From positions 1-38,573 of IMG/VR virus record IMGVR_UViG_3300049812_002241: a stretch of DNA of 38,573 bases; one strand, 5' to 3'. The translations under genes were made by a program, and so were the position numbers. The number at the start of each line of letters is the position of its first letter. Position 1 is the stretch's first letter. This document shows positions 30,431 through 37,688 of this stretch, piece after piece. This DNA is from a virus. The notes below the pieces were generated by a model that did no database searches, was not told where the DNA came from, and worked only from the letters and a program-made list of their open reading frames with translations.

Positions 30431-30481
30431 GGGCTATTTGAAATAGTTTATAAACAATCAGAAACCTGAAAGGGGTTAGTT

Positions 30482-30988
30482 ATGTCTGAGTCAAAAATTA
30501 CATTAGAGGGTTTAATTTCTGAAGCTCTTAATGGTCATATTAACAAACCTGTTAATAAAACTTTTGTTTTTAATGACGGAGGCGCGAAGGAGGCAGGATT
30601 TAAAGGTCGTGCTGATGACTGTGTATGTCGTTCTTTTGCAATCGTAAGTGGCAAATCATATAATGAGGTTGCAGATCTTATTAAGGAGTTTTCCAAGCGA
30701 GAGCGAAAGTCCAAGCGCAAACGTAATAAATCAACAGTTCGTTCAGGTGTTTATAAAGCTACCGTTAAAAAAGTAGCTGAAGCACTTGATCTTGTCTGGA
30801 CACCGACAATGTCTATTGGTTCGGGTTGCACGGTTCATTTAAGGTCGGATGAATTGCCAAGCGGTACGATTGCAGTCAATTGTAGTCTTCACGTTACAGC
30901 AATGATTGATGGTGTCATCCATGACACGCATGATCCTTCTCGAAATGGGACACGTTGTGTTTACGGTTATTGGTCAAAACAATCGTAA
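30482..30988 (+). CDS. Papain-like fold protein of phages and plasmids
   Basis: A 168-aa protein. Motifs are GRADDCVCRSFAIVSGKSY with Cys47, VWTPTMSIGSGCTVHLRSDELPSG, SLHVTAMIDGVIHDTHDPS with His137 and Asp144/148, and the end GTRCVYGYW. The Cys...His...Asp order and VxDGxxHDT segment suggest a cysteine-peptidase-like fold; an uncharacterised family with the same GSGC.VHLR.DELP...DPSR.GTRCVYGYW is common on alphaproteobacterial plasmids and phages. A long leader with parS site 2 precedes it. AAGGGG lies nine bases before the ATG. Confidence 0.83.
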   Translation: MSESKITLEGLISEALNGHINKPVNKTFVFNDGGAKEAGFKGRADDCVCRSFAIVSGKSYNEVADLIKEFSKRERKSKRKRNKSTVRSGVYKATVKKVAEALDLVWTPTMSIGSGCTVHLRSDELPSGTIAVNCSLHVTAMIDGVIHDTHDPSRNGTRCVYGYWSKQS

Positions 30989-31627
30989 CTGTGTTTTAAT
31001 CACATGAGCATCCGTCTGGTATCTTTTAGAAGTGCCAGACGGATATTCTTCGATTGGATAGTTTAAAGCTTTTTTAAACGTTTTCTTTTCTTTTTTAGAA
31101 CCTAATAGATAGATGTATCTATGTTTCTGGGGTCGCGCTATGTGCTCATATTTATCTGTTTCACGCATACGTTCTTTTAGGGACACTTGCTCACACAAAG
31201 TTTTTGAATGTTTATTAGTTCCTATTTCGCGCCATTCGTTTCTTTTTGCGGATATTCCTGTATAGATAAAGTTACACGCCTGATAGATTGTTCCGACATG
31301 GTTCATGCTTGTATCTGCATAGGACACCACGATTCGTGGGCTGCGCACCATCTTCAGAGTTTTAGCAACAAAGAAGGAGGCTTCGTTTTTATTATTGCGT
31401 AGGAGGCAAACACGGTTTAGTTCGAGAACAAGGTGAGAATAATCATCGCCACAAATGCCCCGACAAAGAGATGGTGAGGGTGGAATTCCATAGGTAATCA
31501 CTCCTATTAGTTCTTTGCCGTCATACAAGCCAAACGCATCGGTGATATTAGGGACACGTTTGGCATAATGACGATTAAGAATCCAATCGTAAGTTTCTTC
31601 TGATTTAATTTTGTCAACGTTTAGCAT
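30974..31627 (-). CDS. Mom-like DNA-modification protein (GNAT fold)
   Basis: A 217-aa protein from the ATG at 31627, which overlaps the upstream stop (TAATG). It shows WILNRHYAKRVPNITDAFGLYDGKELIGVITYG, ELNRVCLLRNNKNEASFFVAKTL, IVVSYADTSMNHVGTIYQACNFIYTG and KHRYIYLLGSKKEKK. This order matches the Mu Mom family, which modifies adenines in phage DNA (methylcarbamoylation) to evade restriction. The chemistry here is inferred from family. It converges with the papain-like gene, overlapping its end by 15 bases. Confidence 0.85.
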   Translation of the reverse strand: MLNVDKIKSEETYDWILNRHYAKRVPNITDAFGLYDGKELIGVITYGIPPSPSLCRGICGDDYSHLVLELNRVCLLRNNKNEASFFVAKTLKMVRSPRIVVSYADTSMNHVGTIYQACNFIYTGISAKRNEWREIGTNKHSKTLCEQVSLKERMRETDKYEHIARPQKHRYIYLLGSKKEKKTFKKALNYPIEEYPSGTSKRYQTDAHVIKTQLRLF

Positions 31628-31857
31628 TAGTACCCACGCAGAACCCTCCGCCAATCTTTACGGATTTTACTTGCGTATTCTTCTGCTTCAATAATGTCGT
31701 ACCCAGCCTTTTCACAACGCATTGCGATTGTTGTTTCTATAAGCAGTCGAATACGTTGCACGGCATCAATAAACGAATCCTCTTCCTCATAATATTTTAA
31801 ATTTTCTTTTGCCAAATTTTCTCTAACAATTTGTAGAGCAATATCATCTTTATTCAT
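31627..31857 (-). CDS. 76-aa helical protein, unknown
   Basis: Charged all-helical sequence: MNKDDIALQIVRENLAKENLKYYEEEDSFIDAVQRIRLLIETTIAMRCEKAGYDIIEAEEYASKIRKDWRRVLRGY in outline. The start and stop each overlap a neighbour by one base. It sits between the 99-aa protein and the Mom-like gene and may be a partner of either. No family known. Confidence 0.78.
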   Translation of the reverse strand: MNKDDIALQIVRENLAKENLKYYEEEDSFIDAVQRIRLLIETTIAMRCEKAGYDIIEAEEYASKIRKDWRRVLRGY

Positions 31858-32156
31858 TAGTTTATTGTTACACCTTCTACTGTGTTTGAACTTTTTGCTA
31901 TTGTTTGTGCTATTTTAATTAATTTATCGACAGGTTCGAAATTTTCATCTTTAGATAAATCCTGATCTTCTGTCATATCATACAAGCATCCGAATATGGC
32001 AACTAAAACACCAATAGATACGACAGGTTCGTTTTCAATCGATCTTGCTTGGATATGTTTCATTATTAAATTCATAACATCCAAGCCCATATCAACTCCG
32101 ATAGAAAAATCAGAACCTTCTTCAGTTGAGAATTGAAATCCATCATCTTTTTTCAT
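31857..32156 (-). CDS. 99-aa hypothetical protein
   Basis: An acidic helical protein (FQFSTEEGSDFSIGVDMGLDVMNLIMKHIQA, then VVSIGVLVAIFGCLYDMTEDQDLSKDENF). The IGVLVAIFGCLYDM stretch is hydrophobic but short for a membrane segment. Its ATG overlaps the stop of the endolysin gene as ATGA, so it is co-translated with it. Confidence 0.78.
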   Translation of the reverse strand: MKKDDGFQFSTEEGSDFSIGVDMGLDVMNLIMKHIQARSIENEPVVSIGVLVAIFGCLYDMTEDQDLSKDENFEPVDKLIKIAQTIAKSSNTVEGVTIN

Positions 32157-32575
32157 TTATAATTCCAACGATAAAATATATGATTATTTATTTGCACGGT
32201 TTTTTCCTTTGATTCAGCCCAATCGGGATACACATAGGTTGCATGATAGTGTGTTGCACCCTCTGTCACATCATACGTGCGAAAGGTCATTACTCCGTAA
32301 GCTACCATAATTGAAACTTCCCACACTTCATTGTTAGGCACAACATCGCTTTTACCATCACAATAAAAACTAAACTGGCATTTGTCACGAACAGGATAGT
32401 CCTGTTCCCACGAATAAGTAGGACCTTGTTTTATGACAGAACAAATATCATCGGGATAACGATGATCAATAACACGGTTCATTACCACGTTTGCCACGGC
32501 AATTTGCCCAACAATAGGTTCACTTCTTGATTCAAAATAAATAGCTGTTGCCATGCAAATTAAAGGATCAATCAT
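32153..32575 (-). CDS. SleB-type cell-wall hydrolase (endolysin)
   Basis: A 140-aa Hydrolase_2 domain with AIYFESRSEPIVGQIAVANVVMNRV (catalytic Glu15 in FESR), YPDDICSVIKQ, CQFSFYCDG and GATHYHATYVYPDWA near the C-terminus. These lytic transglycosylase-like enzymes cut peptidoglycan. There is no signal peptide, so release would need the holin at 17.6 kb. A strong AGGT-type site (GGAGGTAAAA) precedes the ATG. The start of transcription is set by the divergent promoter pair at 32.60-32.65 kb. Confidence 0.88.
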   Translation of the reverse strand: MIDPLICMATAIYFESRSEPIVGQIAVANVVMNRVIDHRYPDDICSVIKQGPTYSWEQDYPVRDKCQFSFYCDGKSDVVPNNEVWEVSIMVAYGVMTFRTYDVTEGATHYHATYVYPDWAESKEKTVQINNHIFYRWNYK

Positions 32576-32595
32576 TTTTACCTCCGTTTTATTAA

Positions 32596-32647
32596 CATAT
32601 AAGATAAATCTTATCTGGTTGCAAGCAAAATTGCTTGAATATATAAA
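32596..32647. promoter_or_regulatory. Divergent promoters sharing one -35 hexamer
   Basis: The self-complementary TTGCAA at 32619-32624 is a -35 for both strands. Plus: 17 bp, then TATAAA (32642-32647), for the methyltransferase. Minus: 17 bp, then TATATG (32596-32601), for the endolysin. Two 7-2-7 palindromes lie over them, ATAAGATAAATCTTAT (32599-32614) and CAAGCAAAATTGCTTG (arms 32622-32628 and 32631-32637). Confidence 0.7.
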
Positions 32648-32669
32648 ATTTATTATATATCATTGCAGT

Positions 32670-33236
32670 ATGAGCAGAGAAAAAAACGATTTTTATCCAA
32701 CACCCGACTATGCAACACATAGTTTTATGAAGCATCACGACATTAGAGAGGGTTCGCCTCATGTGTGGGGCAAGGATGTTTGGGAGCCAGCTTGCGGAGA
32801 TGGTGCAATCTCTAAAATTTTAGAAAAAGACTATGATATGAGGGTCTTGAGCACCGATTTGGTAAACAGGGGCTACGGTCAGTCGGGCATAGACTTTTTA
32901 ATGGAGACAAAGATAGAAGCACCGTGGGTCGTGACTAATCCGCCTTACAAACTGGCTAATGAGTTTGTTACGAAATGCCTAGATTTTATGGATCAGGAAG
33001 AACATTTCAACGGATTTGCTATGTTGTTACGATTGGCATTTTTAGAAGGACAAGGCAGACACGATAAGATTTTTACACGCAAACGTCCTTCGAAGGTCAT
33101 GGTATATAGCAAGAGGCTGACGATGATTCGCGGAGATCATGACGAAGCATGGTATGGTTCTGGCAAAATGGCATTTGCTTGGTTTATTTGGGACAGATGG
33201 GACAGGGATACTGTTTTAACGTGGATAAACGATTAA
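32670..33236 (+). CDS. Adenine-type DNA methyltransferase
   Basis: A 188-aa protein from ATG 32670 (MSREKNDFYPTPDYATHSF); the longer frame runs through the promoter. Motif I is VWEPACGDGAISKILE (SAM binding), then STDLVNRGYG, and the catalytic motif IV is TNPPY; LLRLAFLEGQGR and LTMIRGDHDEAWYGSGKMAFAWFIWDRW complete the family pattern. No target-recognition domain is visible, so the site is unknown and specificity may be broad. Placed beside Mom-like and endolysin genes, it may protect phage DNA. Confidence 0.87.
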   Translation: MSREKNDFYPTPDYATHSFMKHHDIREGSPHVWGKDVWEPACGDGAISKILEKDYDMRVLSTDLVNRGYGQSGIDFLMETKIEAPWVVTNPPYKLANEFVTKCLDFMDQEEHFNGFAMLLRLAFLEGQGRHDKIFTRKRPSKVMVYSKRLTMIRGDHDEAWYGSGKMAFAWFIWDRWDRDTVLTWIND

Positions 33237-33436
33237 GTTTTGTTTATGTATTTTAGTTGTCCTGATAGCATTCGTCTAGTTGACAAGTCTCTTCTCAATG
33301 CTCCCAACTCTCTTGCGTTTTTAGCTTTAGCCATAGACTGATATTTTTTTGGTGGTCTTAAATTAACCACTTTGTTATTTAATTTATCTAATTCTTCGGC
33401 AAATTGTTCAACCGACATTCTACTCGCTTCGTCCAT
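33233..33436 (-). CDS. 67-aa basic hypothetical protein
   Basis: MDEASRMSVEQFAEELDKLNNKVVNLRPPKKYQSMAKAKNARELGALRRDLSTRRMLSGQLKYINKT in outline: a short helix pair with a basic C-terminal part. It overlaps the preceding gene by 17 bases and its end overlaps the methyltransferase stop by four. No family recognised. Confidence 0.72.
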   Translation of the reverse strand: MDEASRMSVEQFAEELDKLNNKVVNLRPPKKYQSMAKAKNARELGALRRDLSTRRMLSGQLKYINKT

Positions 33437-33668
33437 TTAATTTCTCCACGCCTTCCTCTGTAAAAGGATTTTCCTTATGCATGAGTGATGATGCCTCGAC
33501 ACCTAGATTGTACAAAACGTTTTGCATATCATTGTCAGATGCTTTACCCCGACTCGATAAGAATACTTCCACGGGTTTTTTAGATTCAGGATGATAACTG
33601 ACGGTGACAGATATACCCATGCCCATATCAGAAGTTACACACGGTCTGCGATTAGGCAATTCGCTCAT
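33420..33668 (-). CDS. 82-aa TSCPD-like protein
   Basis: RRPCVTSDMGMGISVTVSYHPESKKPVEVFLSSRGKASDNDMQNVLYNLGVEASSLMHK resembles small phage proteins related to the TSCPD domain of ribonucleotide reductases (conserved R, T, V.V..H......PVEVFL...GK). The link is from pattern memory and unconfirmed. GGAGAG precedes the ATG. Confidence 0.75.
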   Translation of the reverse strand: MSELPNRRPCVTSDMGMGISVTVSYHPESKKPVEVFLSSRGKASDNDMQNVLYNLGVEASSLMHKENPFTEEGVEKLNGRSE

Positions 33669-33740
33669 GATTCTCTCCGAATAAAAAAATTGATTTTTAA
33701 GTTTAAAAAAAAGAGAAGAATATGTCTATTAATTTATTAA

Positions 33741-33899
33741 TTATTTTTTTGTTATCTGATAGCCTTCAGACTTGCAAAACACTTCAAACATAATCTTTAA
33801 CTGTCCACCAATGGTTCGCTGTTCAAGTTTTGCAATTTGTTTAATGCCCTCATATACATCCACAGGCACTAAAATAGACTTCCATTTAGTTAAATCCAT
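33741..33899 (-). CDS. 52-aa ribbon-helix-helix-type regulator
   Basis: Translation from ATG 33899 gives 52 residues beginning MDLTKWKSILVPVDVYEGI, then KQIAKLEQRTIGGQLKIMFEVF and a short polar end. A single strand (SILVPVD) plus two helices with the R-T-I turn is the plan of Arc/CopG-type repressors. AAGGAGAT is six bases before the start. Its own promoter contains a near copy of the palindrome found upstream of the endolysin gene, hinting at autoregulation. Confidence 0.75.
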   Translation of the reverse strand: MDLTKWKSILVPVDVYEGIKQIAKLEQRTIGGQLKIMFEVFCKSEGYQITKK

Positions 33900-33920
33900 T
33901 TTTATCTCCTTTATTAATAA

Positions 33921-33949
33921 GAATATATAACATTTATCTTATACATACA
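33921..33949 (-). promoter_or_regulatory. Promoter of the RHH gene with operator in its spacer
   Basis: Minus strand: TTGTAT, a 17-bp spacer, TATATT. The spacer and first -10 base form ATAAGATAAATGTTAT (33927-33942), matching the palindrome at 32599-32614 at 15 of 16 positions. Confidence 0.68.
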
Positions 33950-33952
33950 AGT

Positions 33953-33996
33953 AAAAAAAGACCCCTGACGTAGTTGATACCTAGCAATCAGGGGTC
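33953..33996 (-). terminator. Intrinsic terminator after the DNA polymerase gene
   Basis: Minus strand: GACCCCTGA pairs with TCAGGGGTC around a 19-base loop and is followed by seven T (arms 33988-33996 and 33960-33968). A second inverted pair, GTGGTTT with AAACCAC (34001-34007, 34022-34028), lies between it and the stop codon. Confidence 0.92.
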
Positions 33997-34048
33997 AGTA
34001 GTGGTTTAAAACGCTAGAAAAAAACCACATCTGGGGAGATATGAAAAT

Positions 34049-35947
34049 TTACTTTGCTTCACCCCAACTCAAACCTATTTCAAGATCGGTCTTCATTGGT
34101 ACTTTTAACTGTACAGTATTTTCCATTATGTTAGCAATACTTTTTGCCTGACTTTCATCCTTCACACTTACGGCAAGCTCATCATGTATTTGTAACAATG
34201 GAATAATTTTATGTTCATTATATAAATCAGACATTGCTTTTTTGGTCATATCAGCTGCGCTTGCTTGGATAAGCCTGTTTAAAGCTTTGTATGTGTACGC
34301 ACGTTTCAAAGCAGTATGATCTCCGTAATGTGCTCGTGCTTCCTCATATCCCATCGCTTTATGAACACCAAAACTAGTAGGTTCAAACAAATTAAACCTT
34401 AGTTTTCTGCCAAGAATTGATACAATATATCCGTTTCGTTTATTGTCTTGTAACGTTTGTGATACGATATCCATTGTTTTTTTAACGAAAGGCACTCTCT
34501 CATGGTATTGTGCTGTAAGTTCTTTTGCTTCCTCAAGAGACACGTCCAATTGATTCGACATTTTGGCAACACCCATACCATACATTAAGGCTAAGTTTAA
34601 AACTTTTGCAGATTTTCTGGGTATATCTGCCATCTCTGCAACCATGCTATGAAAATCCATGTCAGGATCATTTACATACCCATTAACGAAATCATCCACA
34701 CCTTTCATAATTCTACCACTTTTTCCGCCCTGTAGAGCAGAAGCAAAATGCACAAGAATGCGTGGTTCTTGTTGTGAATAGTCTATCGAAGCCCATTTCT
34801 CATCTTCTTCAGGTAAGAATACGGAACGAATCATGGGACCAAGTTCCTCGTGCCGTGCTGGAATTTGCTGCAAATTTGGGTTGTTCATACTGATTCGCCC
34901 AGAAACTGTACCACCATCATCAGAACGAATTTGATTTATGTGTCCATGAATGCGTCCTTTGTCATCAACATATTTCAAAAGTCCGTTTATGAATGTGCCA
35001 TTCGTCTTATTGTACTCTCGCGCTTGTAAAATACTTTTAGCAAGCTCGTGATCCGTGGTTTGTAGAAAGTTTTTAGTAAAAGACGGAGCGTTTTTTTCGG
35101 TCTTTGGGTATGGTATACTAAGCTTATCGAATGCCTTGGCAAGCGATTGAGCTGCCCATATTTCTGGCTCGAAACCACATAAATCTTTAATCTTTTTAAC
35201 AGCCTGTATTTCTTTTTTACGAATGTACTGACTTGTTTGTTCTACTCTATCAAGATCTATACGTATGCCACGATACGTCATATCAACAAGGCAAGGTAGT
35301 AAATCTCGTTCTAATTCGAATACAGTTTTTAAATTTTCTTTCGTGATGAGATTTTTAAAACATTCCCAAACTTCTAATGTAATTTCTGCGTCAGCGGTAG
35401 CATAAGGTCCAACAAACATGGGAGGCAATTGCCACATATCCGCCTTTGGGTCTAAGCCAAACTCACGAGCTGCTTGTTCCAAACCTTTTTCAGACTTAAT
35501 TTTCTCTATGTAATCGAATGCTACGGCATTTAGACTATAACTAAACCTATTCTCATCAAGAAGTGACGCAACTACCATCGTATCGATGATTTTACCATTT
35601 ACTTCGAAACCTTCAGATTTTAACCATCCAAGATCATATTGTGCGTTGTGCATTACCTTCGGACATGGAAGACTAAGCACTTCTTGCATGAACTTTTTTA
35701 CAATGTTGGCATCTAAGTTTCCGCCACCTTCATGCTTTATAGGTAAATATCCACTCCAAAAAGACGTTGCCACCGCAAATCCAATGATATATCCATCTTT
35801 ACGAGGCCAACCAGGTCCTAAAGATTTTATGTTTGTATCCCTTGTTTCGAGGTCTACTGCTATTTCTTTTGCGCTAGATAAATCAGGAAGTTCGGTTGGA
35901 GGAATCCAATCAGATTTTTCTTGGAACATAGCAAATTGTAATGTCAT
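34049..35947 (-). CDS. polA: Family A DNA polymerase with 3'-5' exonuclease
   Basis: A 632-aa replicative polymerase. Exo motifs are VDLET (Asp32, Glu34), HNAQYDLGW (Asp105) and YATADAE (Tyr182, Asp186). Polymerase motif A is IDYSQQEPR (Asp389), motif B is RKSAKVLNLALMYG (Arg444, Lys448, Tyr456), motif C is QIHDE (His588-Glu590). There is no 5'-3' nuclease domain. The residue equivalent to E. coli Phe762 is Leu452, a variant reported in marine virioplankton and linked to temperate-like phages. It overlaps the 64-aa gene by four bases and ends at the terminator. Confidence 0.95.
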   Translation of the reverse strand: MTLQFAMFQEKSDWIPPTELPDLSSAKEIAVDLETRDTNIKSLGPGWPRKDGYIIGFAVATSFWSGYLPIKHEGGGNLDANIVKKFMQEVLSLPCPKVMHNAQYDLGWLKSEGFEVNGKIIDTMVVASLLDENRFSYSLNAVAFDYIEKIKSEKGLEQAAREFGLDPKADMWQLPPMFVGPYATADAEITLEVWECFKNLITKENLKTVFELERDLLPCLVDMTYRGIRIDLDRVEQTSQYIRKKEIQAVKKIKDLCGFEPEIWAAQSLAKAFDKLSIPYPKTEKNAPSFTKNFLQTTDHELAKSILQAREYNKTNGTFINGLLKYVDDKGRIHGHINQIRSDDGGTVSGRISMNNPNLQQIPARHEELGPMIRSVFLPEEDEKWASIDYSQQEPRILVHFASALQGGKSGRIMKGVDDFVNGYVNDPDMDFHSMVAEMADIPRKSAKVLNLALMYGMGVAKMSNQLDVSLEEAKELTAQYHERVPFVKKTMDIVSQTLQDNKRNGYIVSILGRKLRFNLFEPTSFGVHKAMGYEEARAHYGDHTALKRAYTYKALNRLIQASAADMTKKAMSDLYNEHKIIPLLQIHDELAVSVKDESQAKSIANIMENTVQLKVPMKTDLEIGLSWGEAK

Positions 35948-36138
35948 AATTTTTCTTCTTTATGCCGTTCAAAAATCTGTAATAGTTCAATGCCAAGCTG
36001 AAAAGCGTTTTTATCGGTAATTTCAAATTGATGAAATTCTGTATCTTTACCATCTTCTCTTTTCAGAACATTAATGACCACTTTTTTTGATTCTGGGTTT
36101 ATATAGGGGTCAGTTGCATAAATAATTTGATAGGTCAT
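35944..36138 (-). CDS. 64-aa protein between helicase and polymerase
   Basis: A small alpha/beta protein (MTYQIIYATDPYINPESKKVVINVLKREDGKDTEFHQFEITD, then a helix AFQLGIELLQIFERHKEEKL). It overlaps the helicase and polymerase genes by four bases each. Possibly a replication accessory; no known family. Confidence 0.78.
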   Translation of the reverse strand: MTYQIIYATDPYINPESKKVVINVLKREDGKDTEFHQFEITDKNAFQLGIELLQIFERHKEEKL

Positions 36139-37688
36139 ATCTGATAGCTTCTAACTGCATCCTCTGGTGTGATTAAATAAAGATTTTCTTTAGTACGAGT
36201 TACTGCAACATAAAAAAGTCTGTGTAAATCTTCAGATATTCTGAATCCTTCCACAGTATTGGACAGACGGGCTTCGTCTGATGCACGGGATATATCTGTA
36301 TAAACTACAACATTTTCAGCTTCACCACCCTTTGCACCGTGTATAGTAGAAATTTTAATTTTTGGGTCTTCATCTATTTTCTGACCTCTGCGTAACAGCG
36401 CAGATATGTAACTGGATTCCTCTTCGGGCAATCTATCTAAAGCAATGTCCCAATTCATTTCAATATCTGCTTTTAAACCCATACTGTTGACTAAATCTTG
36501 GAACTTAAATCTATCATTCATTTCGACATTAGGTAGCTTCTTATAGCCACGTTTAATACGAGTGTTAGTCTTCATCCAAGTATACATATGATTAAGGTCT
36601 GTACCGAAAATTTCTTCATCGTTTTGCAACGCTTTCCAAGCTAAAACAGCGGTAACGATTGAGAAATTAATGCTTCTCTTATTTTTATATTCAAACAATA
36701 CGCCAAAACTTCTTAAATTTTCAGTAATTTCTTGTAACATATAAGCACATTGAGCAAGTATAAGCCAAGTTCCTTTGTTCATTTCATCAACGGGCGCACT
36801 TACTCTAACATTTACAGATCCTTGAACCGTGTGCGGTAGGTATTTCTTAATTCTTCTATTTTTAATTCTAGATACTATCTTTTCTGCAACACTATGCACA
36901 GATTTTGGAACTCTAAAAGACTGTGATAAAACTTCTGATGGACTGTCTAAAGTTAATAAAGATTCAACATCTGCTCCAGCCCACCTGAATATAGCTTGAT
37001 CGTCATCGCCTGCAACATATGCTTTGTTAGATCTGTTTACGATCACGTTTACCATTTCCCATTGTAATTTTGATAAATCTTGTGCTTCATCAACAAAGAC
37101 AACGTCAAAGTGTGGGCAATATTTCCCATTGTTAGCTACAAAGTATTCTAAAATGTCGGTGTAATCATAAAGTCTTAAAGACTGTTTGTACTTTTTATAA
37201 GAATTAAATGCATAAATTACCTCTTGCAAACTCTCTTCAATCGTTGACTCATTATAAGTTACGTCTACAGGCTCTCTTTTAAGCCGTGACAATTGAATTA
37301 TTTGCATTACAGGGCTTTCAGCACTAGTGATAGCTGAGATGCCGTCCTCTGGCTCTACAGAAGCTTTACGAGTAAGATTAAAACCAATCTTTAATCCAAG
37401 CTCTTTAAGATGGTCATCTGTCATTAGTTGGTTTTGCTTAATGTCGGATAACTGGAACGCAAAGCTATGCAATGTTCTAAAAAAATGTAAATCGCTGTCA
37501 TCTTCAAACCCGAAGCGTTTTATTGCACGTTCTTTTGCTTCTTGTGCCGCTTTCCTTGAAAAAGCTACAAAAGCAATTCTATTTGGTTGAACACCCTCCT
37601 CTATAGCTTTATCGACCAAGTCCAATAAGGTAGTTGTTTTTCCAGTACCAGGTGGCCCATAAATTTTTAAAATTTTAGAAGGGGACAT
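36135..37688 (-). CDS. SF1 UvrD/Rep-like DNA helicase
   Basis: About 517 aa, start set at the second ATG (MSPSKILKIYG) with GAGG six bases upstream. Motif I is GPPGTGKTT (residues 11-19), Ia FVAFSRKAAQEA, II FVDEAQDLS, III GDDDQAIFRWAGA, IV QSFRVPKSV, V STIHGAKGGEAENVVV and VI FYVAVTRTKENLYLI. These are the full set for a UvrD-type 3'-5' helicase. It replaces the ring helicase seen in other phages and would open the fork for the polymerase. It overlaps the primase end. Confidence 0.92.
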   Translation of the reverse strand: MSPSKILKIYGPPGTGKTTTLLDLVDKAIEEGVQPNRIAFVAFSRKAAQEAKERAIKRFGFEDDSDLHFFRTLHSFAFQLSDIKQNQLMTDDHLKELGLKIGFNLTRKASVEPEDGISAITSAESPVMQIIQLSRLKREPVDVTYNESTIEESLQEVIYAFNSYKKYKQSLRLYDYTDILEYFVANNGKYCPHFDVVFVDEAQDLSKLQWEMVNVIVNRSNKAYVAGDDDQAIFRWAGADVESLLTLDSPSEVLSQSFRVPKSVHSVAEKIVSRIKNRRIKKYLPHTVQGSVNVRVSAPVDEMNKGTWLILAQCAYMLQEITENLRSFGVLFEYKNKRSINFSIVTAVLAWKALQNDEEIFGTDLNHMYTWMKTNTRIKRGYKKLPNVEMNDRFKFQDLVNSMGLKADIEMNWDIALDRLPEEESSYISALLRRGQKIDEDPKIKISTIHGAKGGEAENVVVYTDISRASDEARLSNTVEGFRISEDLHRLFYVAVTRTKENLYLITPEDAVRSYQI

